DNA from: Larkinella insperata
GTDB taxonomy: Bacteria > Bacteroidota > Bacteroidia > Cytophagales > Spirosomataceae
Assembly (NCBI RefSeq): GCF_026248825.1
Contig: NZ_CP110973.1
Span: 2,995,001-3,059,000, forward strand
Length of the DNA stretch: 64,000 nt
Direction of reading: 5' to 3'
Shown here: piece by piece, positions 9,089 through 17,919 of the stretch
Position numbering within the stretch: the stretch's first letter is position 1
Layout of the letters: the number at the start of each line of letters is the position of its first letter
Translations under genes and position numbers: made by a program
The notes under the pieces: model-generated
The model's input: only the letters and a program-made list of their open reading frames with translations
What the model was told of the DNA's origin: nothing
The model's database searches: none

Positions 9089-10246
9089 ATGAATCGTTTT
9101 AAACTTGTTGCATTCGCTTTTTTCTTCCTGACGGCCGCCTGTCAGCGACCTGCCCAGCGGACCACCAACCGAGCCACCGACTACTTTCCGGCGGCTGGCG
9201 ATGCCTGGGAACACCACAAACCGGAAGACGTTGGGATGGATGCGGCCCTGCTCCAGCAGGCCGTTTCGTTTGCCCGGCAACGGGAAACCACGCAAATGCC
9301 CCGCGACTTTTCAACGCAGGAGGAAATTTTCGGAACCTTGTTGGGACCCGTACCGTCGGATCGCGCCCAAACCAACGGCCTGATTCTCCGGCACGGCTAT
9401 ATCGTGGCCGAATGGGGCGAAACCGACCGGCCCGACCCCACGTACAGTGTCGCCAAGAGTGTGCTCGCTACCCTGGCCGGGCTGACCATCGACCGGGGGC
9501 TGATCAAGGATGTTCACGACCCGGTAGCGAACTACATCCAGGACGGCGGCTACGATTCGGAGCAAAACCGGAACATTACCTGGGAGCACCACCTGCGGCA
9601 GACGAGCGAGTGGGAGGGGGAACTGTGGGATAAAAAGCACGATTTCGTCGGCAAGGAAGCTTACGGCAGAGGGGAACGAAAACCACGGGCCTTGCAGCCG
9701 CCCGGTACCTTTTACGAATACAATGACGTGCGAATCAACCGGATGGCGCTGTCGCTGCTGCGTTTGTGGAAAAAACCGTTGCCCAACGTGCTGAAAGACG
9801 AAATAATGGACCCGATTGGCGCGTCGAATACGTGGCAATACGTGGGTTATCCCAACGCGCGGGTGGCTATCGACGGAAAAATGATGTCATCGATCAGTGG
9901 CGGAACGCGCTGGGGCGGTGGTCTCTGGATCAGCACCCGCGACGAAGCCCGGTTTGGGTACCTGGCGTTACGGAATGGCCGCTGGCGGGAAAAGCAACTG
10001 GTTTCGGCAAACTGGTTTAAAGCCGCCGTCCAACGCGGCCCCGTTGGCCCGGACTACGGTTATCTGTGGTGGCTCAACACCGAAAAGAAAGCCTGGCCCA
10101 GCGCCCCGACAAGCAGTTTTGCGGCCATCGGCGCGGGTTCCAACACGATCTGGATTGACCCGGAGCACGACCTGGTAATCGTCTGGCGGTGGCACGACGG
10201 CAGCCCGGACGAGTTCATCAAGCGGGTTTTGGCTGCGGTGAAATAA
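9089..10246 (+). CDS. Serine hydrolase, class C beta-lactamase fold, lipoprotein
   Basis: 385-residue penicillin-binding-protein-like hydrolase. A lipoprotein signal ends in LTAAC (Cys 18). The catalytic SxxK is SVAK within TYSVAKSVLATLAG, and the second motif region reads FYEYNDVRIN, where a YxN is expected but YND is seen. The third region (GAGSNTIWIDPEHDLVIVWRW) matches the beta-lactamase-family C-terminus. Such proteins are esterases or peptidases acting in the periplasm; a true beta-lactamase role is unlikely. It is transcribed alone and ends at a shared hairpin terminator. Confidence 0.85.
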   Translation: MNRFKLVAFAFFFLTAACQRPAQRTTNRATDYFPAAGDAWEHHKPEDVGMDAALLQQAVSFARQRETTQMPRDFSTQEEIFGTLLGPVPSDRAQTNGLILRHGYIVAEWGETDRPDPTYSVAKSVLATLAGLTIDRGLIKDVHDPVANYIQDGGYDSEQNRNITWEHHLRQTSEWEGELWDKKHDFVGKEAYGRGERKPRALQPPGTFYEYNDVRINRMALSLLRLWKKPLPNVLKDEIMDPIGASNTWQYVGYPNARVAIDGKMMSSISGGTRWGGGLWISTRDEARFGYLALRNGRWREKQLVSANWFKAAVQRGPVGPDYGYLWWLNTEKKAWPSAPTSSFAAIGAGSNTIWIDPEHDLVIVWRWHDGSPDEFIKRVLAAVK

Positions 10247-10254
10247 AGGGATTG

Positions 10255-10283
10255 AAAAAGGCGGATCATTGACCCGCCTTTTT
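10255..10283. terminator. Bidirectional hairpin terminator
   Basis: Stem AAAAAGGCGG / CCGCCTTTTT with a nine-base loop. The A- and T-runs are part of the stem, so it can end transcripts from both the serine hydrolase (+) and the epimerase (-), which converge here. Confidence 0.88.
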
Positions 10284-10287
10284 GATT

Positions 10288-11349
10288 TTACTTTAGAATG
10301 GGTTCGAGAGCCGCCCGGTTTTCGTCGAGCCACTGCGCGATGTCGGAAACAATTTCTTTGATGCCCAGCTCCGGTTTCCAGCCCGTCAGTTTGGTTACCT
10401 TGGTGTTGTCGGTAATGTAAAGCCGGATGTCGGCGGCCCGGTTTTCGGCTACGCTGTTGATCGGGATGGTCTTTCCGGTTACTTCCTGGCAGATTTTGGT
10501 CAACTCCTGCAACGACGCGCTGCTTTCATTGCCTCCGCCCGCGTTCAAGATCTCGCCGTTAACCTGGTCGATGTTGTGCAACTCCCAGTCGATCAAGCGG
10601 TAGAGATCGGCGATGTGGAGCATATCGCGGGTTTGTTTGCCGGTGCCGCCGTAGCCGATGTACGCCAGTTGCTGCTCAAAATAGTGCTTGGCAATCCAGA
10701 GCACCATCACGCCTTGATCCACCTTGCCCATTTGCCACGGGCCGGTAATCACTCCGCACCGGTTGATGACGGTTTTCAGACCAAAAAATTCGTTGTATTC
10801 CTGAATGATCAGCTCCGACGCCAGCTTGGTGGTGCCGTAGAGCGAACGGGCGCCGTCGAGCGGGAAATTTTCGGCAATGCCTTTGGACGAAACGCCCGGT
10901 ACGGGTTGGGTGTCGGAAAGGACAAACCGGGTGTCGTATTCATCGAAATTCAGCGTTTCGATGGTTTTGATCGGATAAACCCGGCTCGTGGATAAGAAGA
11001 TAACGTTGGCTTTGGATTTGAGCGCAAAGTTCAGGCAGTTGACCGTACCGAACAGGTTGGTGTTCATCAGGTAGTCGGGCGTTCCGGTCAGGCCCGCCAG
11101 CACCGACGGTTCGGCGGAGGCTTCAATCAGGGTATCAACGGGCGGAATGGGGTCGAAATCTTCCTTGTTCCGGATGTCGCCGTGCACAAACTGAATCCCG
11201 GCTTTGGTCAGACGGGCCACGTTCAGTTCGGAGCCTTTGCGCTTCAGGTTGTCGAGAACAAAAATTTCGTACTGTGGATAGTTGCTTTTGAGGGATAAAG
11301 CCAGTGAGGAGCCAACAAAACCGGCTCCGCCAGTGATCAGTATTTTCAT
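10288..11349 (-). CDS. NAD-dependent epimerase, CDP-paratose 2-epimerase-like
   Basis: 353-residue extended short-chain dehydrogenase. The N-terminus has the NAD-binding GGAGFVGS (residues 7-14), and the catalytic YGTTK tetrad motif is present with an upstream LSTSRVYP serine. The opening (LDNLKRKGSELNVARL) and length resemble CDP-paratose 2-epimerase (Tyv/RfbE), which makes CDP-tyvelose for surface glycans. Other dideoxysugar genes that usually accompany this enzyme are absent nearby, so it may epimerise a different nucleotide sugar. It ends at a shared terminator and lies downstream of kup. Confidence 0.75.
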   Translation of the reverse strand: MKILITGGAGFVGSSLALSLKSNYPQYEIFVLDNLKRKGSELNVARLTKAGIQFVHGDIRNKEDFDPIPPVDTLIEASAEPSVLAGLTGTPDYLMNTNLFGTVNCLNFALKSKANVIFLSTSRVYPIKTIETLNFDEYDTRFVLSDTQPVPGVSSKGIAENFPLDGARSLYGTTKLASELIIQEYNEFFGLKTVINRCGVITGPWQMGKVDQGVMVLWIAKHYFEQQLAYIGYGGTGKQTRDMLHIADLYRLIDWELHNIDQVNGEILNAGGGNESSASLQELTKICQEVTGKTIPINSVAENRAADIRLYITDNTKVTKLTGWKPELGIKEIVSDIAQWLDENRAALEPILK

Positions 11350-11422
11350 TCAGGTAAAAGTTAATTAGCGGTCAATCCACGGTTCGGCAAAATTAAAACC
11401 GTTGACAGCTAACGTATGGATA

Positions 11423-13366
11423 TTAAGTATCGATTCGTTTGAGTTTGACGTTGCCAACCGGGCGAATCACCAGCGGCACTTTTTCGATCTTGACGGCACT
11501 GGTATCGAGGCCGAACCAGCGGTCTTCGGGCGTCGTGAAGTTTTTCACGTAGAAGTAAATATCCATCACAAACCGCTCCCGAAATGGAAGATCGTTTTCG
11601 TAGGAGAGAAATTTCTCCAGCACCACAAACCGGAAGTCACCGATTACATTCTGGCGGCTGAGCGACTCGTAGCGGCTGGTGATGTCTACCTCCTTATTTT
11701 TCACCATGTCTTCAATGACCTTGCGGAAGAAGAGGTTGATGCGCTGCTCAATGCGGAAGCCCAGCCGAAACGTGACTTTATAGACGTCGTCGGAAGCAAT
11801 GGTGTTTACCTTGTATTCCATCGTGTACGGATCGTCGGTGGTATCAACGTGGATGAACCAGTAGATATCCGCCCGCTTGGGCCGTTTCTGGAAGATCGAA
11901 TAAATGATTTTGGACTCGATTTCGGCCGCCCGGGCTGCGTTGCTCATGAACACCAGGTGCGTGGCGTATTTCGGGATGCTGATGTCGCGGCTGAGTTCCT
12001 TGAACGGCTGGATGTATTGGTCAATTTTGACGTATTCCGTCAACCGTAGCTTGATTCGGCTCGCGTTCAGCCAGACAATCATAATACCGGCCATCAGCCC
12101 GGCAATCAGGACTGACACCCAGCCGCCGTGGGTGAATTTAGCCAGGTTGGCCACCAGGAAGCTGGCTTCGACAAACAGGTAAAAGATCAGAAAAAACAGC
12201 ACAAACCACGCGTTGAACTTGTGGGAGTACATGTAGTAGCTGAACAGAACCGTCGTCATTAGCATGGTCAGCGTAATGGCCAGCCCGTAAGCCGCTTCCA
12301 TCCGCGACGACTCCTGAAAATAAAGCACCACCCCGATACAACCCGCAAAAAGCAGCCAGTTGATGCTGGGAACGTACAATTGCCCTTTCTTATTGGTGGG
12401 GTAACGAAGCCGGACCTTCGGCCAGAAATTAAGCCGGATGGCTTCACTAATCAGCGTGAACGCTCCCGTAATCATGGCCTGGCTCGCAATAACCGTGGCT
12501 GCAGTGGCAATGACGATACCGGCAAACAGAAACCATTCGGGCATTAAGCTGTAAAACGGGTTGCGCTCGCCCAGCTTTTCGCCCGCCAGACCCTCAATGA
12601 AAGCGCCCTGGCCAAAATAATTCAGGAGCAAACAGGCCTTTACGAACATCCAGCTCACCCGGATGTTACCCCGGCCGGTGTGCCCCATATCGGCGTACAG
12701 GGCTTCGGCTCCGGTAGTCGAAAGAAAAACCGCACCCAGCAGCCAGAACGCTCCGGGGTAGTCGTTCAGGAAATGATAGACGTAGTAAGGATTGACGGCC
12801 TGTAGAATGGATAAATCATCGACGATATGGATCGCTCCCAGCACACCGAGCATGGTAAACCATAGAAGCATGATGGGGCCGAACGCCGTTCCGACTACGC
12901 TGGTACCAAACGTCTGAATCAGAAACAGGAACGCGAGAATGCCAATGACGATGGGAACCGTGGGAATGTCGGGGTAGATAATCCGAAGCCCTTCAATGGC
13001 GGAAGAAACCGAAATTGGTGGCGTAATGATGCTATCGGCCAGCAGTGAACTCCCCCCGATAATGGCCGGAATGGTCAGCCAACGGGCGTGCCGCCGGACC
13101 AGTGCGTAGAGCGCAAACGTGCCCCCTTCCCCCCGGTTATCGGCCCGCAGAACCAGAATCACATACTTGACTGTAGTTTGTAAGGTAATGGTCCAGAAAA
13201 TACAGGACAGGGCTCCTCTAACGATATCTTCCTGAATTGGTTGATCGCTGCCGACAACAGCCCGGAGTACGTAAAGTGGCGAAGTACCAATATCGCCGTA
13301 GATAATACCCAGCGCAACCAGCAAACCCGCTGCGGTTACCTTGTCCAGGTGTTTTTTATCTTCCAT
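11423..13366 (-). CDS. kup: Kup family potassium uptake protein
   Basis: 647-residue K+/H+ symporter of the inner membrane. The opening IIYGDIGTSPLYVLRA is the signature of the KUP/HAK/KT family. About twelve hydrophobic helices follow, then a C-terminal cytoplasmic domain of about 190 residues (from VKIDQYIQPF on) that is usual in bacterial Kup. I chose ATG 13366 (MEDKKHLDK); the frame stays open upstream to 13489, but those 41 residues lie over a terminator-like hairpin and are not conserved in the family. A small leader hairpin (AGCCGG at 13397-13402 with CCGGCT at 13409-13414) precedes the gene. Confidence 0.95.
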   Translation of the reverse strand: MEDKKHLDKVTAAGLLVALGIIYGDIGTSPLYVLRAVVGSDQPIQEDIVRGALSCIFWTITLQTTVKYVILVLRADNRGEGGTFALYALVRRHARWLTIPAIIGGSSLLADSIITPPISVSSAIEGLRIIYPDIPTVPIVIGILAFLFLIQTFGTSVVGTAFGPIMLLWFTMLGVLGAIHIVDDLSILQAVNPYYVYHFLNDYPGAFWLLGAVFLSTTGAEALYADMGHTGRGNIRVSWMFVKACLLLNYFGQGAFIEGLAGEKLGERNPFYSLMPEWFLFAGIVIATAATVIASQAMITGAFTLISEAIRLNFWPKVRLRYPTNKKGQLYVPSINWLLFAGCIGVVLYFQESSRMEAAYGLAITLTMLMTTVLFSYYMYSHKFNAWFVLFFLIFYLFVEASFLVANLAKFTHGGWVSVLIAGLMAGIMIVWLNASRIKLRLTEYVKIDQYIQPFKELSRDISIPKYATHLVFMSNAARAAEIESKIIYSIFQKRPKRADIYWFIHVDTTDDPYTMEYKVNTIASDDVYKVTFRLGFRIEQRINLFFRKVIEDMVKNKEVDITSRYESLSRQNVIGDFRFVVLEKFLSYENDLPFRERFVMDIYFYVKNFTTPEDRWFGLDTSAVKIEKVPLVIRPVGNVKLKRIDT

Positions 13367-13438
13367 AGAGCGTAGAAGCCGTGCTAACTCAGGTTCAGCC
13401 GGTGAAATCCGGCTTAAAGATAACGTTAAAAAAAGGAG

Positions 13439-13499
13439 AAAGGAGAAGATTGATCCGGAAAAAGGCTTTGTGGCCTTTAGCGGATTCAACTTCTCCTTT
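13439..13499 (-). terminator. Nested hairpin between mntH-like and kup
   Basis: Outer arms AAAGGAGAAG (13439-13448) and CTTCTCCTTT (13490-13499), inner arms AAAGGC (13461-13466) and GCCTTT (13473-13478). It lies just past the stop of the Nramp gene and upstream of kup on the same strand, so it probably ends the Nramp transcript. Confidence 0.65.
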
Positions 13500-13549
13500 C
13501 GTTTAACGATTTTCGTCTGGTTAAATCACCAGAATTTCCACAAAACTGT

Positions 13550-14863
13550 CTATAAAGTTCCGGCCAGCAATACCAGATTCAGCCCGATAATCAGCCCGGC
13601 GACGGCCCAGCTCAGAATGATCATCCAGCGGGGATTGACAAAAGCACCCATTTTTAACTTATCGCTCGTAAACATCACCAGCGGTACGACGGCGAAGCTC
13701 AATTGCACCGAAAGAATCACCTGGCTGAAAACCAGCAATTCGGAAGTGCCGCGTTCGCCGTACAGAATGGTGACCACCAGGGCCGGAACAATGGCAATCA
13801 AACGGGTTACCAGCCGGCGAATCCACGGTTTGAGCCGGATGTTCAGAAACCCTTCCATAACGATCTGCCCGGCCAGCGTACCGGTCAGCGTTGAATTTTG
13901 CCCCGAAGCCAGCAGCGCCACGGCAAACAGCACACTAGCCAGCGTGGCACCCAGCAGCGGATCAAGCAGGCGGTGCGCATCGGTGATGTCGGCGACCTGA
14001 TGGTTGCCTGACGTGTGAAAAGCCGCAGCCGACAAGATCAGAATGGCGGCATTGATGAAAAACGCCATGAACAGCGACAAGGTCGAGTCGATGGTGGCAA
14101 ACCGGATGGCGTTCCGGCGACCCGACTCGGTGCGGGCGAAATCACGGGTTTGGACAATGCTGGAATGCAGGTAGAGATTATGCGGCATCACGGTAGCGCC
14201 CAGAATACCGATGGCGATGTAGAGCATACCGGGATTGGTGACCACTTCTTTCTGCGGAATCAGGCCACCAAAGATGGCGGAAATATCGGGCCGGGCCACA
14301 ATTATTTCATACCCAAAACACAGCAGGATAACGAAGATCAGGGCGGCTACGATGCTTTCCAGCCAGCGGAATCCTTTGTGTTGCAAATACAATAGTAGTA
14401 AAACGTCCAGGGCCGTAATGCAGACCCCAACGGACAGCGGAATACCGAAGAGCAGATTCAGCGCCAGGGCCGAGCCAATCACTTCGGCCAGGTCGCAGGC
14501 GGCAATGGCAATTTCGCACAGAACCCAGAGCACGACCGCCACCGGGCGGCTGAAGTGATCGCGGCAGGCCTGCGCCAGATCGCGCCCCGTTGCAATACCC
14601 AGCTTGAGCGAAAGGTGCTGCAGGAGCATGGCAAATAAATTGGAAATCAGAATAACCGACAACAGCGTGTAGCCGAAGCGCGAACCACCGGCAATGTCAG
14701 TAGCCCAGTTACCGGGGTCCATATATCCAACGGCAATCATCAGGCCGGGACCGGCAAAAGCCAGCAACCGTTTGAAAAAAGAACCGTTCTCCGGGACGGG
14801 AATGCTGGCGTGAACTTCGGGTAACGATTTCGATAGATTTTCAGACTTCCATCCCTGTGCCAT
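13550..14863 (-). CDS. mntH: Nramp family divalent metal (Mn2+) transporter
   Basis: 437-residue proton-coupled divalent metal transporter of the inner membrane with about eleven helices. The helix 1 metal-binding motif DPGN is in [15 protein letters not shown], and the helix 6 motif MPHN is in [13 protein letters not shown]; both belong to the Nramp/MntH signature. I prefer ATG 14863 ([10 protein letters not shown]), with ATG 14890 as the alternative. It diverges from a DtxR/MntR-type regulator, and a perfect 16-bp palindrome lies in the shared promoter region, which points to repression by manganese-loaded regulator. Confidence 0.92.
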   Translation of the reverse strand: MAQGWKSENLSKSLPEVHASIPVPENGSFFKRLLAFAGPGLMIAVGYMDPGNWATDIAGGSRFGYTLLSVILISNLFAMLLQHLSLKLGIATGRDLAQACRDHFSRPVAVVLWVLCEIAIAACDLAEVIGSALALNLLFGIPLSVGVCITALDVLLLLYLQHKGFRWLESIVAALIFVILLCFGYEIIVARPDISAIFGGLIPQKEVVTNPGMLYIAIGILGATVMPHNLYLHSSIVQTRDFARTESGRRNAIRFATIDSTLSLFMAFFINAAILILSAAAFHTSGNHQVADITDAHRLLDPLLGATLASVLFAVALLASGQNSTLTGTLAGQIVMEGFLNIRLKPWIRRLVTRLIAIVPALVVTILYGERGTSELLVFSQVILSVQLSFAVVPLVMFTSDKLKMGAFVNPRWMIILSWAVAGLIIGLNLVLLAGTL

Positions 14864-14931
14864 TATGGGGGTATTTTTATCCGTAATCATAGCGTTAGAC
14901 TGCTATTTGCTTTCCACCTTCATTAACGCAA

Positions 14932-14939
14932 CAAATGTA
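14932..14939 (-). promoter_or_regulatory. Candidate -7 box for the Nramp gene
   Basis: TACATTTG on the minus strand fits the Bacteroidota TAnnTTTG element. At the usual spacing, the -33 region would fall on the palindrome at 14961-14976. No clear TTTG -33 box is seen. Confidence 0.45.
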
Positions 14940-14960
14940 TCAAATGTTTCTAAATAAAAA

Positions 14961-14976
14961 TTTAGACTAGTCTAAA
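14961..14976. promoter_or_regulatory. Palindromic operator, probably for the DtxR/MntR regulator
   Basis: TTTAGACTAGTCTAAA is a perfect 16-bp inverted repeat placed between the divergent Nramp and DtxR-family genes. Sites bound by DtxR/MntR regulators are AT-flanked palindromes with TTAG/CTAA-like arms, which this matches in form. Binding itself is inferred. Confidence 0.7.
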
Positions 14977-14981
14977 AATTT

Positions 14982-15009
14982 TTTGAACGGTAATAAAAAC
15001 CTAAATTTG
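14982..15009 (+). promoter_or_regulatory. Candidate promoter of the DtxR/MntR-type regulator
   Basis: TTTG at 14982-14985, a 16-base spacer, then TAAATTTG at 15002-15009, close to the Bacteroidota -33/-7 arrangement. It lies immediately downstream of the palindrome, so the regulator could also control itself. Confidence 0.55.
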
Positions 15010-15106
15010 TCCGAAGGTTAAGGTTGGTGAATCATCTATCAATCTGGTGGTAAGTGTATTAAGTATTCAGTAGAGAATGGATGGATTGTTGGTCTGTCCT
15101 GAGCCT

Positions 15107-15760
15107 ATGCATTCATTCACGGAAGAAAATTATTTAAAAACCATCTATTACCTGGCGGCCCGGCAGGAGGGAGAGGTTACAACCAATTCACTGGCCGAAA
15201 TGACGGCTACCAAGGCCGCTTCGGTATCGGATATGCTGCGGAAGCTGGCCGACAAACAACTGATTCATTACAAAAAGTATCAGGGTGTCCGGCTGACGGA
15301 GGAGGGTGAACGACTGGCGCTGAAAGTCATTCGGCGGCACCGGATCTGGGAGGTATTTCTGGCCGAAAAGCTGGGTTTTGGCTGGGACGAAGTCCACGAA
15401 ATGGCCGAAGAACTGGAGCACATTCGCTCGGAAGAACTGGTTGAAAAACTGGATGCCTTTCTGGGGTACCCGCAGTTTGACCCCCACGGCGACCCAATTC
15501 CCAGCCCGGCGGGCCAAATGCCGAACGTTGAATACTCCAAACTTTCGGACGTTGGCGTCGGAACGGAGGTGCAGGTCATGGGTGTGCTGGAACACTCCCC
15601 GGAATTTCTGCAACACCTCGACAAGACCGGCCTGAATCTGGGCTGCCGGGTGCGGGTGCAGGATGTTAACGCTTTTGATAAATCCGTCTCTGTACAGATT
15701 AACCAGGAAAAAACGTTATTTGTCAGTAACGAAGTGGCCCGGAATCTGCTTGTCAGTTAA
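15107..15760 (+). CDS. DtxR/MntR family metal-dependent regulator
   Basis: 217-residue transcriptional repressor. The winged-helix N-terminus (TEENYLKTIYYLAAR... NSLAEMTATKAASVSDMLRKL) is typical of DtxR/MntR, followed by the dimerisation/metal domain with HRIWEVFLAEKLG, HEMAEELEHI and a DPHGDPIP segment, and a C-terminal FeoA/SH3-like domain (GTEVQVMGV). ATG 15107 (MHSFTEENY) is preferred over 15077 because the family begins just before this helix. It is divergent from the Nramp transporter, which is the expected target, and only 26 bases upstream of the LptF/G-like gene. Confidence 0.9.
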   Translation: MHSFTEENYLKTIYYLAARQEGEVTTNSLAEMTATKAASVSDMLRKLADKQLIHYKKYQGVRLTEEGERLALKVIRRHRIWEVFLAEKLGFGWDEVHEMAEELEHIRSEELVEKLDAFLGYPQFDPHGDPIPSPAGQMPNVEYSKLSDVGVGTEVQVMGVLEHSPEFLQHLDKTGLNLGCRVRVQDVNAFDKSVSVQINQEKTLFVSNEVARNLLVS

Positions 15761-15786
15761 ACCCGGAACGACTCCCGCAAGCTTTC

Positions 15787-16863
15787 ATGAAACTCCTTGA
15801 TTGGTATATTTTAAAACGGTTTTTGCTGACGTATTTCTTTGTTGTGATGGTCATCGTGCTGGTGGTCTGCGTCGTCGACTACACCGAAAAGGTGGACGAT
15901 TTCTACAAGCACAATGCTCCCGGCGACAAGATCATCTTTGATTATTACCTCAACTTCATACCGTACTGGGCCAACTACATCAGTCCGCTGATGGTGTTTA
16001 TTGCCACCGTATTCATGACCTCGCGGCTGGCGGCCAAATCCGAAATTATCGCCATCCTGAGCAGCGGTATCAGCTTTGTGCGGCTGATGGTTCCGTACGC
16101 GATGGGGGCCCTGATCCTGAGCGTTGCCACGTATTTTCTGGTCGGTTGGGTGGTGCCGAAAGCCAACCAGACCCGTATCGCTTTTGAGCTGAAATACACC
16201 AAAGACCCCTACACCTATTCGGGCCGGAATATTCACATTAAGGTAGCGCCCAACGTTTATGCCTACCTGGAAAGCTATAATAACCAAAGCAATACGGGTT
16301 ATAAATTCACGCTGGAAGAAGTGAAAGGCAACCAACTGCTGCAAAAACTGGCGGGTGAACGCATCGAGTGGAGCCCCAACAAGAAAAAGTGGACGGTTTA
16401 CAATTACAATCTCCGGAAAATTAACGGTTTGCAGGAAACGTTGACGCACGGCGAGAAAATAGATACCCTGCTGAATCTTTACCCGTCGGATTTCGACAGC
16501 GATTTCAGTCTTTTTGAAACCTTCACCTTCCCCGAACTCGACAATTACATTGCCCTGCTCAGCAGTCGGGGTGCCGATGGGGTAGAGACGTATTTGCTGG
16601 AAAAGTACTCACGGCAAACGCGTCCCTTTGCCATTCTGATTCTGACCGCCATTGGCGTCATCATGTCGGCCCGGAAAAGCCGTCGGGGGGTCGGCTGGCA
16701 GGTCGCGCTGGGTTTTATTCTGGCGTTTGTCTACCTGCTGTTTTTCATGCTGGCCAAAGGCATTGCCGAAGCGGGTAACCTGAATCCGATTGTGGCCGTC
16801 TGGCTACCCAATATCGTGTTTACCGGCATCGGGCTGATTTTGTACCATACCATTCCGCGATAG
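15787..16863 (+). CDS. LptF/LptG family permease
   Basis: 358-residue membrane protein of the YjgP/YjgQ family, part of the LptBFG exporter that extracts lipopolysaccharide from the inner membrane. Six helices are visible in the usual pattern: three near the N-terminus (from LLTYFFVVMVIVLVVCVVDY), a periplasmic beta-rich domain of about 150 residues (about 130-270), then three C-terminal helices. The opening MKLLDWYILKRFL is typical. I cannot say LptF or LptG from sequence alone. It follows the metal regulator closely, but the functions look unrelated. Confidence 0.9.
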   Translation: MKLLDWYILKRFLLTYFFVVMVIVLVVCVVDYTEKVDDFYKHNAPGDKIIFDYYLNFIPYWANYISPLMVFIATVFMTSRLAAKSEIIAILSSGISFVRLMVPYAMGALILSVATYFLVGWVVPKANQTRIAFELKYTKDPYTYSGRNIHIKVAPNVYAYLESYNNQSNTGYKFTLEEVKGNQLLQKLAGERIEWSPNKKKWTVYNYNLRKINGLQETLTHGEKIDTLLNLYPSDFDSDFSLFETFTFPELDNYIALLSSRGADGVETYLLEKYSRQTRPFAILILTAIGVIMSARKSRRGVGWQVALGFILAFVYLLFFMLAKGIAEAGNLNPIVAVWLPNIVFTGIGLILYHTIPR

Positions 16864-16959
16864 CGTACCGGCGTAAAGCCCGCAAATGTTTTTTCGTCCA
16901 ACAGTGACCCAGAAGTCGTTAACCGGACTAAAGCCTATGAGGCTGGTCCGTAGCCCCGT

Positions 16960-17868
16960 ATGAACCGTCCGACACTTACCGATTACCTGCATCTGCATTT
17001 TCTGGTTCTGATCTGGGGCTTCACGGCCATTCTGGGGCTGTTGATTTCCGTATCGGCCCTGACGCTGGTGGTCTACCGGACGTTGCTGGCGGCCATTGGG
17101 TTGGGCGTGCTGCTAGTGGTTCAGAAGAAAATGGTGGCGGTATCACCGTCCGATCGGTGGAAACTCCTGGCAACGGGCGTCGTGATGGCCCTGCATTGGG
17201 CTTTGTTCTTCGGGGCGGCCCGGGTTGCCAACGCATCGGTTTGTCTGGCCGGTATGGCAACCGGTTCGCTGTGGACCAGTCTGCTGGAGCCACTGGTGGT
17301 CCGGCGTCGGCTGCGGCTGATCGAAGTGGTGCTTGGTATCATTGTGATGGCGGGGTTGTACATGATCTTTCGGTTTGAGATTGATCGGGCGACCGGCTTG
17401 CTGATGGCGGTCTTCTCGGCCATGCTGGCGGCCGTTTTCACGATTGTCAACAGCCAGTTTACCCGGCGGTATCCGCCCATGACCATCACCTTTTACGAAA
17501 TGTCGGGGGCTTTTGGTGGTTCCCTGCTGTTTCTGGGGTTATATTTGGCGTTTGGTTTGGAAAAGCCGTCATCGTTGTGGCCCCAGCCAACCGACTGGCT
17601 CTGGATCGCGATCCTGGCGTTTGTCTGTACGGTCTACGCCTATTCGGCTTCGGTTTGGCTGATGCGCAAGTTTTCGGCCTTTGCGGTAAACCTGACCGTC
17701 AACCTGGAGCCGGTATACGGAATTGCGCTGGCCTGGCTGTTTTTTGGCGACCGCGAACGGATGACCACTGGCTTCTACGCGGGCACCGTCGTGATTCTGA
17801 TTGCGGTGCTGGTGTATCCGGTCTGGCAGCGAAAAATGGATAAAAAGAAAATTTATCCGATTCAATAA
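16960..17868 (+). CDS. EamA/DMT family transporter
   Basis: 302-residue inner-membrane protein with about ten helices in two homologous EamA halves (LVLIWGFTAILGLLISVSALTLVVYRTLLA at the start of the first; FYEMSGAFGGSLL at the second). Drug/metabolite superfamily members export small metabolites, and substrate cannot be predicted. It is co-oriented with the envelope genes on either side. Confidence 0.88.
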   Translation: MNRPTLTDYLHLHFLVLIWGFTAILGLLISVSALTLVVYRTLLAAIGLGVLLVVQKKMVAVSPSDRWKLLATGVVMALHWALFFGAARVANASVCLAGMATGSLWTSLLEPLVVRRRLRLIEVVLGIIVMAGLYMIFRFEIDRATGLLMAVFSAMLAAVFTIVNSQFTRRYPPMTITFYEMSGAFGGSLLFLGLYLAFGLEKPSSLWPQPTDWLWIAILAFVCTVYAYSASVWLMRKFSAFAVNLTVNLEPVYGIALAWLFFGDRERMTTGFYAGTVVILIAVLVYPVWQRKMDKKKIYPIQ

Positions 17869-17919
17869 CAAAGGGTTACAAAGCGTCGATGGCGGTTTTA
17901 GTAACGAATTTCGGAGCTG

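Noticed and set aside
9089..10246. Serine hydrolase considered as an antibiotic beta-lactamase
   Set aside because: The second motif is YND rather than YxN and the lipoprotein context suits esterase or peptidase roles, so resistance cannot be claimed.
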